Source of the DNA: Spartobacteria bacterium
GTDB taxonomy: Bacteria > Verrucomicrobiota > Verrucomicrobiia > Chthoniobacterales > Chthoniobacteraceae
Assembly (NCBI GenBank): GCA_021324395.1
Contig: JAJPJG010000032.1
Coordinates: forward strand, 124,001 to 188,000
Length of the DNA: 64,000 bases
Reading direction: 5' to 3'
A model generated the notes under the pieces. That model was not told the DNA's origin and did not search any database. It was given only the letters and a program-made list of their open reading frames with translations. The position numbers were made by a program, and so were the translations under genes. Below, in pieces: positions 52,758 to 62,096 of the stretch (its first letter is position 1; the number at the start of each line of letters is the position of its first letter).

Positions 52758-54481
52758 AATGGAATGTCGGAGCTAAAATCGGTGCGGGATTTCTCCTAGC
52801 TATTCTGGTTCTTCTGCTCATCGGGCTTCTCACTTACCGTAGCATAAGCGCGTTAGTGCAAGCTTCCGAGTGGAGGCGCCACAGCTATCAGGTGCTGCAG
52901 CATGTCGAGCGTGTGCTCTCTTTGCTGAAAGATGCTGAGACAGGGCAGCGCGGCTTTATCATTACTGGCGAAGAACGGTATCTGGATCCATACCAAGTGG
53001 CATTGCGCGAAATGGATGGTGAGATAGCTACGCTACGGAATTTGACGAGCGATAACCCGGGCCAGCAGCAACGACTCGACTCATTGCAAAAGCTGGAGCA
53101 GGGCAAGCTTGCAGAGCTGCAGGAGACAATTTCTCTGCGTAAGGAAAAGGGCTTTGAAGATGCACGAATGGTTGTTGCATCGGATCGCGGGAAGCAGCTC
53201 ATGGATCAGGCGCGCGATGTGATCAGTGCGATAAATCAGGAGGAAGAGCGGTTGTTGGATGAACGCACGAAAGAAGCTGCGACGAACACACAGCGGACTT
53301 ATGCGACCATCATTTATGGCATTATCTTTGCCGTAGTTGCGATGTTCGGCACCGGGTGGCTGATAACAACAAATATTGCAGCACCTTTGAAGCAGGTCAC
53401 TGACATAGCGAACCGCATTGCAGTTGGTGAATTGGGCGGTGAAGTAGGCGATATGGAACGTCTGGATGAGGTGGGCCTATTGCATAACGCTTTTGCGCGA
53501 ATGAATAAGTCTTTAAAGCTGCTGGCCGGGCAAGCTCAACAGATCGCAGCGGGTGATTTAAAAGCACAGCTTAGCGTGCAATCGGACAAAGACATCCTTG
53601 GGAACGCTTTCGCGACAATGACACAGAACCTGCGCAGCTTGATGCAGGACGTTTTGGAAGCGGTAAACGTGCTTGTTTCCTCCGCAAGCGAGATCATGGC
53701 CGCTGCGACTCAACTAGCTTCGGGAGCTACTGAGACAGCGACAGGGGTAAGCCAGACTACGGCTACGGTCGAAGAAGTGAAGCAAACCTCGCAGCTATCG
53801 AGTGAAAAGGGAAGGCAGGTCGCCGATAATGCGCAAAATGCAGCAAAGGTTGCGCAGGAAGGCAAGGAATCGGTGGAAGAGACCATTGCTGGAATGAGCC
53901 GAATCCGCAATCAGATGGAGACAATTGCCGATAGCATTGTAAGACTTAGCGAGCAGAGCCAGGCAATTGGCGCTATCATCGCTACAGTTGATGATCTGGC
54001 GGCGCAATCGAATCTCCTGGCAGTGAATGCCTCGATTGAAGCGGCCAAGGCGGGTGAGCATGGCAAAGGATTCGGTGTCGTTGCGCAGGAGGTAAAGAAC
54101 CTCGCAGATCAATCCAAGCAAGCAACGATGCAGGTTCGCACGATTTTGAGCGATGTCCAGAAAGCAACTGCGAGCGCTGTTTTGGCTACCGAACAAGGCA
54201 GCAAGACAGTCGAAGCCGGAGTGGTGCAAGCAAATTCGGCCGGCCACGCGATTCGAGCCTTGAATGACACAGTTACGGAAGCTGCACAGGCTGCTACGCA
54301 AATCGCGACAATGAGCCAGGAACAGTTTGTCGGCATGGATCAAATCGCGCTCGCAATGGAAAATATCAAGGTGGCAAGCACGCAAACCGTCGCCAGCACA
54401 AAACAGGCGGAAACCGCGGCGCATCATATTCATGAACTTGGGCAAAAACTAAAGGACCTGATAAACCGCTTCAAAGTATAA
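52754..54481 (+). CDS. Methyl-accepting chemotaxis protein with CHASE3-type sensor
   Basis: 575 residues. TM1 near 7-29, then a periplasmic CHASE3-like helical domain with the marker LLKDAETGQRGFIITGEERY near 56-75, and TM2 near 188-210. HAMP and a second HAMP-like region (residues 211-300) are followed by the signalling hairpin with tip VDDLAAQSNLLAVNASIEAA and GKGFGVVAQEVKNLADQSKQ near 410-460. It ends LKDLINRFKV without a CheR-binding pentapeptide. CHASE3 domains sense unknown extracytoplasmic cues. Stop and the next start overlap as TAATG. Confidence 0.93.
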   Translation: MKWNVGAKIGAGFLLAILVLLLIGLLTYRSISALVQASEWRRHSYQVLQHVERVLSLLKDAETGQRGFIITGEERYLDPYQVALREMDGEIATLRNLTSDNPGQQQRLDSLQKLEQGKLAELQETISLRKEKGFEDARMVVASDRGKQLMDQARDVISAINQEEERLLDERTKEAATNTQRTYATIIYGIIFAVVAMFGTGWLITTNIAAPLKQVTDIANRIAVGELGGEVGDMERLDEVGLLHNAFARMNKSLKLLAGQAQQIAAGDLKAQLSVQSDKDILGNAFATMTQNLRSLMQDVLEAVNVLVSSASEIMAAATQLASGATETATGVSQTTATVEEVKQTSQLSSEKGRQVADNAQNAAKVAQEGKESVEETIAGMSRIRNQMETIADSIVRLSEQSQAIGAIIATVDDLAAQSNLLAVNASIEAAKAGEHGKGFGVVAQEVKNLADQSKQATMQVRTILSDVQKATASAVLATEQGSKTVEAGVVQANSAGHAIRALNDTVTEAAQAATQIATMSQEQFVGMDQIALAMENIKVASTQTVASTKQAETAAHHIHELGQKLKDLINRFKV

Positions 54482-56118
54482 TGATGAATTCGTTCTTAAA
54501 CCTGCGCACAGGAGTGAAGCTTTTCATTAGCTTCGGGCTTATGGCACTCATCACGGGAGCGGTCATTGTGACAGCTTATTTTGGGGTGCTCGAACTGGAG
54601 CGGTCGCAAAAAGCGTTATTCGAGCGTGATTTCAAGATGGCGGTCAATCTGCTCAATATCCGTGCGCTCGAGAATCGTCAGCGTGTTCGTATCCTGGAAC
54701 TATTGGCGTTTATCGAGAAGGAAGATGCGCCCGTTTTACTGCAGGATATCAAAAGCAATGCGAAAGAGATCGACGACTCACTTGAGCAATGCCTCGAGAT
54801 TGGAAAAGACGATGCCAGGATGGCCGGGCGAATGGAGGAACTAAGATCGACTATCGTTGATTATCGTAAGACTAGGGACCAGCAAATTGTTCTTATCAAT
54901 AGCGGAAAGGTCGATGAGGCAAAGCAGCTAAGCAATTCCGTGCAGGAGGAGCGTTACGAACGAATCGCTTCTCTAGCTAATGACCTAGGCAAAGAAGCTG
55001 TGGGACGTGCGCAGAAGCGAATACTGGATAGCGCGGACAGGGTGCATCAGCTAATCAGCTTTCTTGGCGTGGTTGCCGTCATCGCGGTAGTCATCACGAT
55101 GCTGCTCGGCTACGTGCTAAATCGCATGATTGCGCGACCGCTAAAAGCGATCTCGGGAGTTGCCGAACGAATGGCTGCTGGCGATTTTTCCACAAAGATC
55201 ACTGTGAATCATCGCGGTGATGAAGTAGGTGTGCTCGAGACGAACTTTCGCCGGATGAATGAAAATCTTGGCAGCATCATACAGGAAATCATCGAGGCGG
55301 TAAATGTGCTTGCGTCATCGGCGAGCGAAATCCTTGCCGCAACAACGCAGCTAGCTTCCGGCGCTACCGAGACAGCGACGGCAATCACCCAAACCACGAC
55401 GACAGTTGAGGAAGTGAAGCAAACTTCAAAGGTGTCGAGTGAAAAGGGCAAAGTCATTTCCGATACCGCTCAACAAGCTTCCCAGGTAGCTCAAACTGGA
55501 CGGAGATCTGTGGACGAAACCATCGATGGCATGGGACGGATTCGTCAGCAAATGGAATCGATTGCGGATAGCATAGTAAGACTTAGCGAGCAGAGTCAGG
55601 CTATCGGCGAAATCATAACGACTGTCGATGACCTGGCGGCGCAGTCAAATCTACTAGCTGTGAATGCATCGATTGAAGCAGCCAAAGCAGGCGACCACGG
55701 CAAAGGCTTTGCGGTGGTCGCGCAAGAGGTAAAGAACCTCGCCGAGCAATCCAAGCAAGCGACAATGCAAGTGCGCGGCATTCTAAGTGAGATTCAAAAG
55801 GCAACCAGCAGCGCCGTCTTAACTACCGAGCAAGGCAGCAAGGCTGTTGAAGCGGGAGTAACTCAATCAACCGCCGCGGGCGATACGATCCGCATCCTGG
55901 CCGATAACATCTCGCAAGCTGCGCAGGCGGCTACGCAGATTGCCGCAACCAATCAGGAGCAATTCGCAGGCATGGATCAGGTAGTGCTAGCGATGGAAAA
56001 TATCAAAGTGGCAAGCACGCAGACTGTCGCGAGCACAAAGCAAGCGGAGACTGCGGCGCGCAGCCTGCATGACTTGGGGCAAAAACTGAAAGAGCTCGTG
56101 CAGCGGTTCAAGGTCTAG
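54481..56118 (+). CDS. Methyl-accepting chemotaxis protein with four-helix-bundle sensor
   Basis: 545 residues. TM1 near 13-34, a 4HB-type periplasmic region (LERSQKALFERDFKMAVNLL, VDEAKQLSNSVQEERYERIA), TM2 near 191-212, HAMP, and the signalling domain. From about residue 270 on it is nearly identical to the preceding receptor (DDLAAQSNLLAVNASIEAAK, ENIKVASTQTVASTKQAETA), so the two arose by duplication with sensor exchange. It ends LKELVQRFKV. ATG at 54481 or 54484. The cheA start is 2 bp after its stop. Confidence 0.93.
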   Translation: MMNSFLNLRTGVKLFISFGLMALITGAVIVTAYFGVLELERSQKALFERDFKMAVNLLNIRALENRQRVRILELLAFIEKEDAPVLLQDIKSNAKEIDDSLEQCLEIGKDDARMAGRMEELRSTIVDYRKTRDQQIVLINSGKVDEAKQLSNSVQEERYERIASLANDLGKEAVGRAQKRILDSADRVHQLISFLGVVAVIAVVITMLLGYVLNRMIARPLKAISGVAERMAAGDFSTKITVNHRGDEVGVLETNFRRMNENLGSIIQEIIEAVNVLASSASEILAATTQLASGATETATAITQTTTTVEEVKQTSKVSSEKGKVISDTAQQASQVAQTGRRSVDETIDGMGRIRQQMESIADSIVRLSEQSQAIGEIITTVDDLAAQSNLLAVNASIEAAKAGDHGKGFAVVAQEVKNLAEQSKQATMQVRGILSEIQKATSSAVLTTEQGSKAVEAGVTQSTAAGDTIRILADNISQAAQAATQIAATNQEQFAGMDQVVLAMENIKVASTQTVASTKQAETAARSLHDLGQKLKELVQRFKV

Positions 56119-56120
56119 CG

Positions 56121-58340
56121 ATGGCAAACGACGAAGAGTTTCAACAAAGGCTGCTCGAAGCTTTTCAGATCGAGGCTCAAGAGCATTTGCAAATGCTATC
56201 GGCCGGCCTGCTGGAACTCGAAAGCAGCCCTGCCGAGGAGCGACGGCATGAGATTGTGGAAACCATTTTTCGCGAAGCGCATAGCTTGAAAGGTGCTGCC
56301 CGTTCGGTGAATCGCACGGATATCGAGTCGCTATGCCAGGCGATGGAGAGTGTCTTTTCAAAGTGGAAAACAAATGGCGTTACCGCGACCGCGGAGACAT
56401 TCGACCGGCTTAGCGATGCAGTCGATTTTTTGCAAAGGCTGCTCGGCGCAACTCCGCCGGATGCGCGGGAAGTCGCTGCGATGACCAAGGAAATTCGCGC
56501 TTTGGAGACAATGGTCGAGCCGTTGCCGGAATCGATGACCGAACCAGTCGATCCTGGTTTCAGTGCGCACCCGGTAGCGCACGTGACTGAAGATACGATC
56601 CGCATTGCGACAGCAAAGATGGATGCGCTTCTGCTGCAAGCCGAGGAAATGATCGCCGTGAAAAACACCGCGACGCAACGCGCGTCGGAACTGCACGAGG
56701 TCGCCGCGATGATGGAAACGTGGCGCAAGGAATGGGCGAAGATGAATGCGGAGATGCAGAGGGTTCGCGCGCCCGCGCAGAACAGCAGTGCGCCGACGGA
56801 GCGTGTCTTCGACTTTCTCGAATGGAACCAGAGCTATCTTCGCTCGCTCGAAAACCGATTGCTGACTTTGCGCAAATCGGCGGAGGAAGATCAGCGGCGG
56901 CTCGGCGGAATGGTTGACGATTTGCTCGATGAAGCGAAGCGGCTCGTGATGCTGCCGTTTGCGACGCTGCTCGACATTTTTCCGAAGCCGGTGCGCGATC
57001 TGGCGCGTGACCAGGAGAAGCAGGTGGAGCTGATTTTGCGCGGCCGGCGCATCGAGATCGACAAACGCATTCTCGAGCAGATGAAAGATCCGCTGATGCA
57101 TCTCGTGCGAAATGCGATCGACCACGGGATCGAAAAACCTGAGATGCGCATGGCGCAGCGAAAGCCGGAGCGCGGCATGATCACAATGGCTGTTGCGCAG
57201 ATCGATGCGAGTAAAGTCGAGATCGTGATCGGCGACGACGGCGCAGGCATCGATGTCGCCGAAGTGAAAGCGGCTGCGGTTAAATCCGGCGCTATTTCGA
57301 CTGAAGAAGCCGCGCAGCGTAGCGACCGCGAAGCGCTCGCGCTGATTTTTCAAAGCGGCGTTTCTACGAGCAAAATGGTCACCGAACTTTCCGGACGCGG
57401 ACTCGGCATGGCGATCGTGCGCGAGAAGGTCGAGAAGCTCGGCGGACATATTGAGATCGAGACTGAGCGCGGGCGTGGCACGGCTTTTCGCATCGTGCTG
57501 CCGGTCACGCTTTCGACTTTCAAAGGGCTGCTCGTGCGCGCGGGCGGACAGCCGTTCGTGCTGCCGATCGCGAACGTCGATCGCGTGCTGCGGATCGCGC
57601 GCGATGAAATTAAAACGGTCGAGAACAAGGAGACGATTTCGTGGGATGGCCGCGTGCTCTCGCTCACGCGGCTCAATGTGGTGCTAGGCTTGCCGCGTCG
57701 TGAAAAAAGCGAGGACTCGAAGTTTGTGCAAATGGTTGTGCTGAACGCAGGCGAAACGCGCATCGCGTTTGTCGTCGACGAGGTGCTCAACGAGCAGGAG
57801 GTGCTTGTAAAACCTCTGCAAAAGCCGCTCGTTCACGTGCGGAATGTTGCCGCCGCGACCGTGCTCGGTTCCGGCCAGGTCGTGCTGATTTTAAATGTGC
57901 CGGAATTGATCGAGTCCGCGACAACCGGCACTGCGAATGCGGTTTCCGCAATTGTGGCGGAGCCGGTCGAATCGAAAACGAAATCGCTGCTCGTCGTCGA
58001 TGACTCCGTTACTTCGCGCATGCTGTTAAAAAACATTCTTGAAACGGCCGGCTACGATGTGAAGACCGCAATCGACGGCGTGGATGCGATGACGCATTTG
58101 CGCACGCAGCATTTCGACCTCATTGTTTCCGACGTGCAGATGCCGCGCATGGACGGTTTTGATTTAACAGCAAAAATCCGCACGGACAAACGGCTCGGCG
58201 ATTTGCCTGTCGTGCTCGTGACTGCGCTCGAATCGCGCGAGCACCGCGAACGGGGCATTGACGTCGGGGCAAACGCCTACATCGTGAAAAGCAGCTTCGA
58301 TCAAAGCAACCTGCTCGAGGTCGTCGAGCACCTGATATGA
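56121..58340 (+). CDS. CheA-type hybrid histidine kinase with C-terminal receiver (WspE-like)
   Basis: 739 residues. HPt domain with phospho-His in REAHSLKGAARS (His54), a linker without an obvious P2, a helical dimerisation region, and the HATPase with MHLVRNAIDHGIEKPE near 327-342, GDDGAGIDVAEV, GLGMAIVREKVEKLGGHI. A CheW-like domain follows near 470-600. A receiver ends it (LLVVDDSVTSRMLLKNILE, phospho-Asp in IVSDVQMPRMDG near 668, Lys in IVKSS). CheA-REC fusions are typical of Wsp and related non-flagellar systems. Overlaps cheB as ATGA. Confidence 0.94.
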   Translation: MANDEEFQQRLLEAFQIEAQEHLQMLSAGLLELESSPAEERRHEIVETIFREAHSLKGAARSVNRTDIESLCQAMESVFSKWKTNGVTATAETFDRLSDAVDFLQRLLGATPPDAREVAAMTKEIRALETMVEPLPESMTEPVDPGFSAHPVAHVTEDTIRIATAKMDALLLQAEEMIAVKNTATQRASELHEVAAMMETWRKEWAKMNAEMQRVRAPAQNSSAPTERVFDFLEWNQSYLRSLENRLLTLRKSAEEDQRRLGGMVDDLLDEAKRLVMLPFATLLDIFPKPVRDLARDQEKQVELILRGRRIEIDKRILEQMKDPLMHLVRNAIDHGIEKPEMRMAQRKPERGMITMAVAQIDASKVEIVIGDDGAGIDVAEVKAAAVKSGAISTEEAAQRSDREALALIFQSGVSTSKMVTELSGRGLGMAIVREKVEKLGGHIEIETERGRGTAFRIVLPVTLSTFKGLLVRAGGQPFVLPIANVDRVLRIARDEIKTVENKETISWDGRVLSLTRLNVVLGLPRREKSEDSKFVQMVVLNAGETRIAFVVDEVLNEQEVLVKPLQKPLVHVRNVAAATVLGSGQVVLILNVPELIESATTGTANAVSAIVAEPVESKTKSLLVVDDSVTSRMLLKNILETAGYDVKTAIDGVDAMTHLRTQHFDLIVSDVQMPRMDGFDLTAKIRTDKRLGDLPVVLVTALESREHRERGIDVGANAYIVKSSFDQSNLLEVVEHLI

Positions 58341-59395
58341 CCCAACGAAAAATCCGCGTGCTCATCGTGGAAGACTCGGCCGTTTCGCGCGAGTTGCTGA
58401 CGCACATTTTACAAAGCGATCCCGAAATCGAAGTCGCAGGCATGGCGCGCGACGGCGAGGAAGCAATCGCCGAGACGCTCCGATTAAAGCCGGATGTGAT
58501 CACGATGGACATCCACATGCCGAAGCTGAACGGCTTCGACACCACGCGGCGCATCATGGAAATGCAACCGGTGCCGATCATCATCGTAAGCTCGAGCGCC
58601 GATCCGAATGATGTGCAAAAAGCATTTCGCGTGATGGACGCGGGCGCCGTCGCAATTCTCGAAACACCGCGCGGCACGGCACATCCGGAGCATAACTGGA
58701 TGGCGGCGAAATTGGTTCGCACCGTGAAGCTGATGTCCGAAATCAAGGTCGTGAAGCGCTGGCGCAGAACACCGCCGCGCGCCACGAAACCGCCGCAATC
58801 GGTGCAACTGCTTTCCGCAACGCGCAGCTTCGAGCTTGTTGCGATCGGCGCATCGACCGGCGGGCCTGCCGTATTGCATTCGATTTTGGGTTCGATTCAA
58901 AAATTTCCGCCGGTCCCGATTTTAATTGTGCAACACATCGCGAGCGGTTTCGTGCAAGGTTTTGCCGACTGGCTGGCGCACAGCACCGGTCTGCCGGTTC
59001 ATCTCGCAAATCACGGCGACAAACCGCAAGCCGGGCATGTTTACGTGGCACCGGATGGCCACCACATGGTCATGGATAATACCGGCCGTATCGCGTTGCG
59101 CGCCGATCCGCCGGAGAATGGCTTGCGTCCGGCAGTCTCGCCATTTTTTAACTCCGTCGCCCAAGTTTTTGGCGATCGAGCGATTGGTATTTTGCTCACC
59201 GGCATGGGCCGCGACGGTGCTGATGGACTCAAAGCAATGCGCGATCGCGGCGCGGTTACCATCGCGCAGGACCAGCAGAGTTCCGTCGTTTACGGAATGC
59301 CCGGCGCAGCGGTAAAACTCGAAGCCGCCGCCTACGTGCTGCCACCGGCGCAAATCACAGCAACACTCGATTCATTGCTGCACCCGGCCAAATGA
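58337..59395 (+). CDS. cheB: CheB protein-glutamate methylesterase (WspF-like)
   Basis: 352 residues. Receiver domain with VLIVEDSAVSRELLTHIL and the phospho-Asp in VITMDIHMPKLNG near 56. The catalytic domain has the Ser in AIGASTGGPAVLH near 173, the His in LIVQHIASGF near 199, and the Asp in TGMGRDGADGLKAM near 292. It demethylates the receptors when phosphorylated by CheA. The stop overlaps the next gene as ATGA. It pairs with the CheR-TPR in this operon. Confidence 0.95.
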   Translation: MTQRKIRVLIVEDSAVSRELLTHILQSDPEIEVAGMARDGEEAIAETLRLKPDVITMDIHMPKLNGFDTTRRIMEMQPVPIIIVSSSADPNDVQKAFRVMDAGAVAILETPRGTAHPEHNWMAAKLVRTVKLMSEIKVVKRWRRTPPRATKPPQSVQLLSATRSFELVAIGASTGGPAVLHSILGSIQKFPPVPILIVQHIASGFVQGFADWLAHSTGLPVHLANHGDKPQAGHVYVAPDGHHMVMDNTGRIALRADPPENGLRPAVSPFFNSVAQVFGDRAIGILLTGMGRDGADGLKAMRDRGAVTIAQDQQSSVVYGMPGAAVKLEAAAYVLPPAQITATLDSLLHPAK

Positions 59396-60702
59396 CGAAA
59401 CAAAATGACATCGAGATTCTGATCGTCGAGGACAGCCTCACGCAGTCCTTGCGTTTGCAGCATTTGCTTGAAAAAAACGGGTTCCGCGTCCGCACCGCGC
59501 GTGACGGCCGGCGCGCGCTCGAATCGCTGGAGGTGCATCGGCCGACGCTCGTCATCGCCGACATCCAAATGCCGGAGATGGACGGTTATCAATTGTGTCG
59601 CGCTGTGAAAAGCACACCCGCGCTGCGCGATGTTCCGGTGATGCTGCTCACTTCGCTTTCCGCGCCGCAGGACATCATTCGCGGACTCGAATCCGGTGCG
59701 GACAATTTCGTCGTGAAGCCTTACGAGGAGGACTTCCTGCTATCGCGCATCGAGACGGTGCTCGCGAGCCAGCAGTTCCGCAAAACAGGCGGCGCGGAAG
59801 CGGAGCTGCCGATTTTGTTTGCGGGAAAAAAATACACCATTAGTTCCGACCGCCGGCAGATCCTGAATCTGCTGCTCTCGACTTACGAAACGGCTGTCAA
59901 AACCAACCTAGACCTCATCCAGGCGCACGAGGAACTCAAATCGGCGCAGGCGCAGTTGATCGAGGCTGAGAAAGCGTTGTCACTGGGTCGGCTCGCGGCG
60001 GGCGTTGCGCACGAGGTGCGCAATCCGCTCGCCATTTTGGAAATGGGCGTCTCGTTCCTATCCGAGCGTTCGCTCGGCGAGGAGGAGCGCGGAGTGTTAA
60101 ACGAAATGTGTGAAGCCGTTCGCCGCGCGAACATCGTCATCCACGGCTTGATGGATGTGTCGTCGCCGAACGAGCTCGGCATGCGCGACAGCGACATCAA
60201 TCGCGTGATCGAAAAAGCGCTGCTGCTTTTCGCCGATCAACTCGACCAGCGAAAAATCAAAGTCCGCCGCGAGTTGCAGCCCGACTTGTGCGCGTGCCGG
60301 ATCGACGAAAGCAAGATGGAACAGGTGTTCATCAATCTGTTCGCCAACGCGCGCGACGCGATGCCGAATGGCGGCGAGTTGCTGATCCACACGCAAACGC
60401 GCGTGCTCGATAAAAGCGACGTCACCTACGACGCCGGCGACCGTTCCGGCGCGCGCTTGCGCGAAGGCGACCACGGCGTGCTCGTCGAGATCAGCGACAG
60501 CGGCGCGGGGATTGCCGGTGACAATTTAACCAAAGTGTTCGATCCGTTTTTCAGCACGAAACCGACCGGCAAAGGCATGGGACTCGGCCTCACCGTATCG
60601 AAAAAAATGATCGAGCTGCACGGCGGAAAACTCGCGCTGCGCAACCGTCCCGAAGGCGGCATCACCGCGACTGTCCTGCTCCGCTGCATCGGCCAGGCCT
60701 GA
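59392..60702 (+). CDS. REC-histidine kinase hybrid (output component)
   Basis: 436 residues. N-terminal receiver (ILIVEDSLTQSLRLQHLLE, phospho-Asp57 in VIADIQMPEMDG, ending FVVKPYEEDFLLSRIE), then a conserved linker of about 65 residues (FAGKKYTISSDRRQILNLLL). HisKA has LGRLAAGVAHEVRNPLAILE with His near 207, and HATPase_c has NLFANARDAMPNGGE, SDSGAGIAG, and FDPFFSTKPTGKGMGLGL. No periplasmic sensor. It sits where the wsp operon would have its output, so CheA probably phosphorylates its receiver and gates the kinase. Confidence 0.92.
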   Translation: MTKQNDIEILIVEDSLTQSLRLQHLLEKNGFRVRTARDGRRALESLEVHRPTLVIADIQMPEMDGYQLCRAVKSTPALRDVPVMLLTSLSAPQDIIRGLESGADNFVVKPYEEDFLLSRIETVLASQQFRKTGGAEAELPILFAGKKYTISSDRRQILNLLLSTYETAVKTNLDLIQAHEELKSAQAQLIEAEKALSLGRLAAGVAHEVRNPLAILEMGVSFLSERSLGEEERGVLNEMCEAVRRANIVIHGLMDVSSPNELGMRDSDINRVIEKALLLFADQLDQRKIKVRRELQPDLCACRIDESKMEQVFINLFANARDAMPNGGELLIHTQTRVLDKSDVTYDAGDRSGARLREGDHGVLVEISDSGAGIAGDNLTKVFDPFFSTKPTGKGMGLGLTVSKKMIELHGGKLALRNRPEGGITATVLLRCIGQA

Positions 60703-60707
60703 AAGAC

Positions 60708-62084
60708 ATGAGCCTCGACGAGTTCCCGCCTGCGCAACTCGTAGACATTTTGATCGTCGAGGACAGCCTCACGCAGGCGATGAAATTGCAGCACGTGCTC
60801 GAGCAGCACGGTCATCGCGTGACCGTCACCCGCAACGGCGAGGAGGCGCTCGCGACCTTGCGCGCGATGCCGCCGCAAATGGTGATCACCGATATCAACA
60901 TGCCGAAAATGGACGGCTACGAGCTTTGCCGCCGCATCAAGGACGATCCGCAGACGACAGCGCTTCCGGTGATTTTGCTCACATCGCTTTCCGATCCGAA
61001 GGACATCCTGAATGGGCTCGAATGCGGCGCGGACAATTTCATCGTTAAACCTTACGACGAGGACTTCCTGCTCTCGCGCATCCAATACGTCATCGCGAAC
61101 TCCGAGCTGCGACGCAACGGCGGGGAAGAACGCACGGAGGTTTTTTTCGCGGGTCACAAATATCGCTTCAGCTCCGCGCGTATTCACTCGCTCGACCTGT
61201 TGCTCTCCACTTACGAAACCGCCGTGTTGAAAAATCTCGAGCTGAGCAAGGCGAAGGAATTACTCGAGCGGCGGGCGACGGAGCTGCGCGAAAAAAACGA
61301 GCAAATGGAAGCCGACCTCATCATGGCGCGTGAGCTGCAACGCGCATTTCTCCCGCAGGAATCCGTCTTCCCTCACAATGCCGCACCGGAAAAAAGTGCG
61401 CTGCAATTTTGCCACCGGTATCGCACGACCACGGAACTCGGCGGCGACTTTTTCGACATTCTCACGATTTCCAACGAACAGGTTGGCGTGTTCATTTGCG
61501 ACGTGATGGGACACGGCGTTCGTGCGGCGCTCGTGACCGCGCTCATCCGCGGATTGATCGAGGAACTGATGCCGTTCGCAGGCGATCCCGGCGAGTTCCT
61601 CTCGCAGATGAATGAGAGCCTCTGCGCGATTTTAAAACAAACGACAACGCCACTTTTTGCCTCCGCATTTTATGCAGTGATCGACGTCGCGGACGGCGTG
61701 ATCCGTTACGCGAACGCCGGCCATCCGAGCCCGTTCCATCTGCAACGCACCGCAAACAAACTCTCGCGCCTCGAACCGCAAGACGGGCGACACGGGCCGG
61801 CGCTCGGCGTTTTTGAAAAAACAATCTACCCGGAAGCCGACCGGCGGCTCGCGGCTCGCGACGGGCTGATCCTTTTCACCGATGGATTCTACGAAGTCGA
61901 AGGCAAAAACGGCGTGTTTTACGATCAGCAACAACTGTCGCAGCAAATCGAGCGGCACATGCAGTTAGACACCGGTTTGCTCTTCGACAAGGTCGTCGAG
62001 AAGATCCGCGCGTTCTCGGCCACGCAAAATTTCGAGGACGATCTTTGTCTTGTCGGAGTTGAAGTTGCGCGCACAGGCGGGTAG
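60708..62084 (+). CDS. REC-PP2C (SpoIIE/RsbU-type) serine phosphatase (output component)
   Basis: 458 residues. Receiver (DILIVEDSLTQAMKLQHVLE, phospho-Asp62 in VITDINMPKMDG), the same REC-linker as the preceding kinase (FAGHKYRFSSARIHSLDLLL), a coiled coil, then a PP2C-type phosphatase. It has LQRAFLPQE near 213, TTELGGDFFDIL near 243 with the metal-binding Asp, ICDVMGHGVRAALVTALIRG near 266-285, YANAGHPSPF and LFTDGFYEVEG, and finally DDLCLVGVEV. Related proteins dephosphorylate anti-anti-sigma factors. No anti-sigma or STAS gene is in the window. Confidence 0.93.
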   Translation: MSLDEFPPAQLVDILIVEDSLTQAMKLQHVLEQHGHRVTVTRNGEEALATLRAMPPQMVITDINMPKMDGYELCRRIKDDPQTTALPVILLTSLSDPKDILNGLECGADNFIVKPYDEDFLLSRIQYVIANSELRRNGGEERTEVFFAGHKYRFSSARIHSLDLLLSTYETAVLKNLELSKAKELLERRATELREKNEQMEADLIMARELQRAFLPQESVFPHNAAPEKSALQFCHRYRTTTELGGDFFDILTISNEQVGVFICDVMGHGVRAALVTALIRGLIEELMPFAGDPGEFLSQMNESLCAILKQTTTPLFASAFYAVIDVADGVIRYANAGHPSPFHLQRTANKLSRLEPQDGRHGPALGVFEKTIYPEADRRLAARDGLILFTDGFYEVEGKNGVFYDQQQLSQQIERHMQLDTGLLFDKVVEKIRAFSATQNFEDDLCLVGVEVARTGG

Positions 62085-62096
62085 GTTTTCCGCTCG

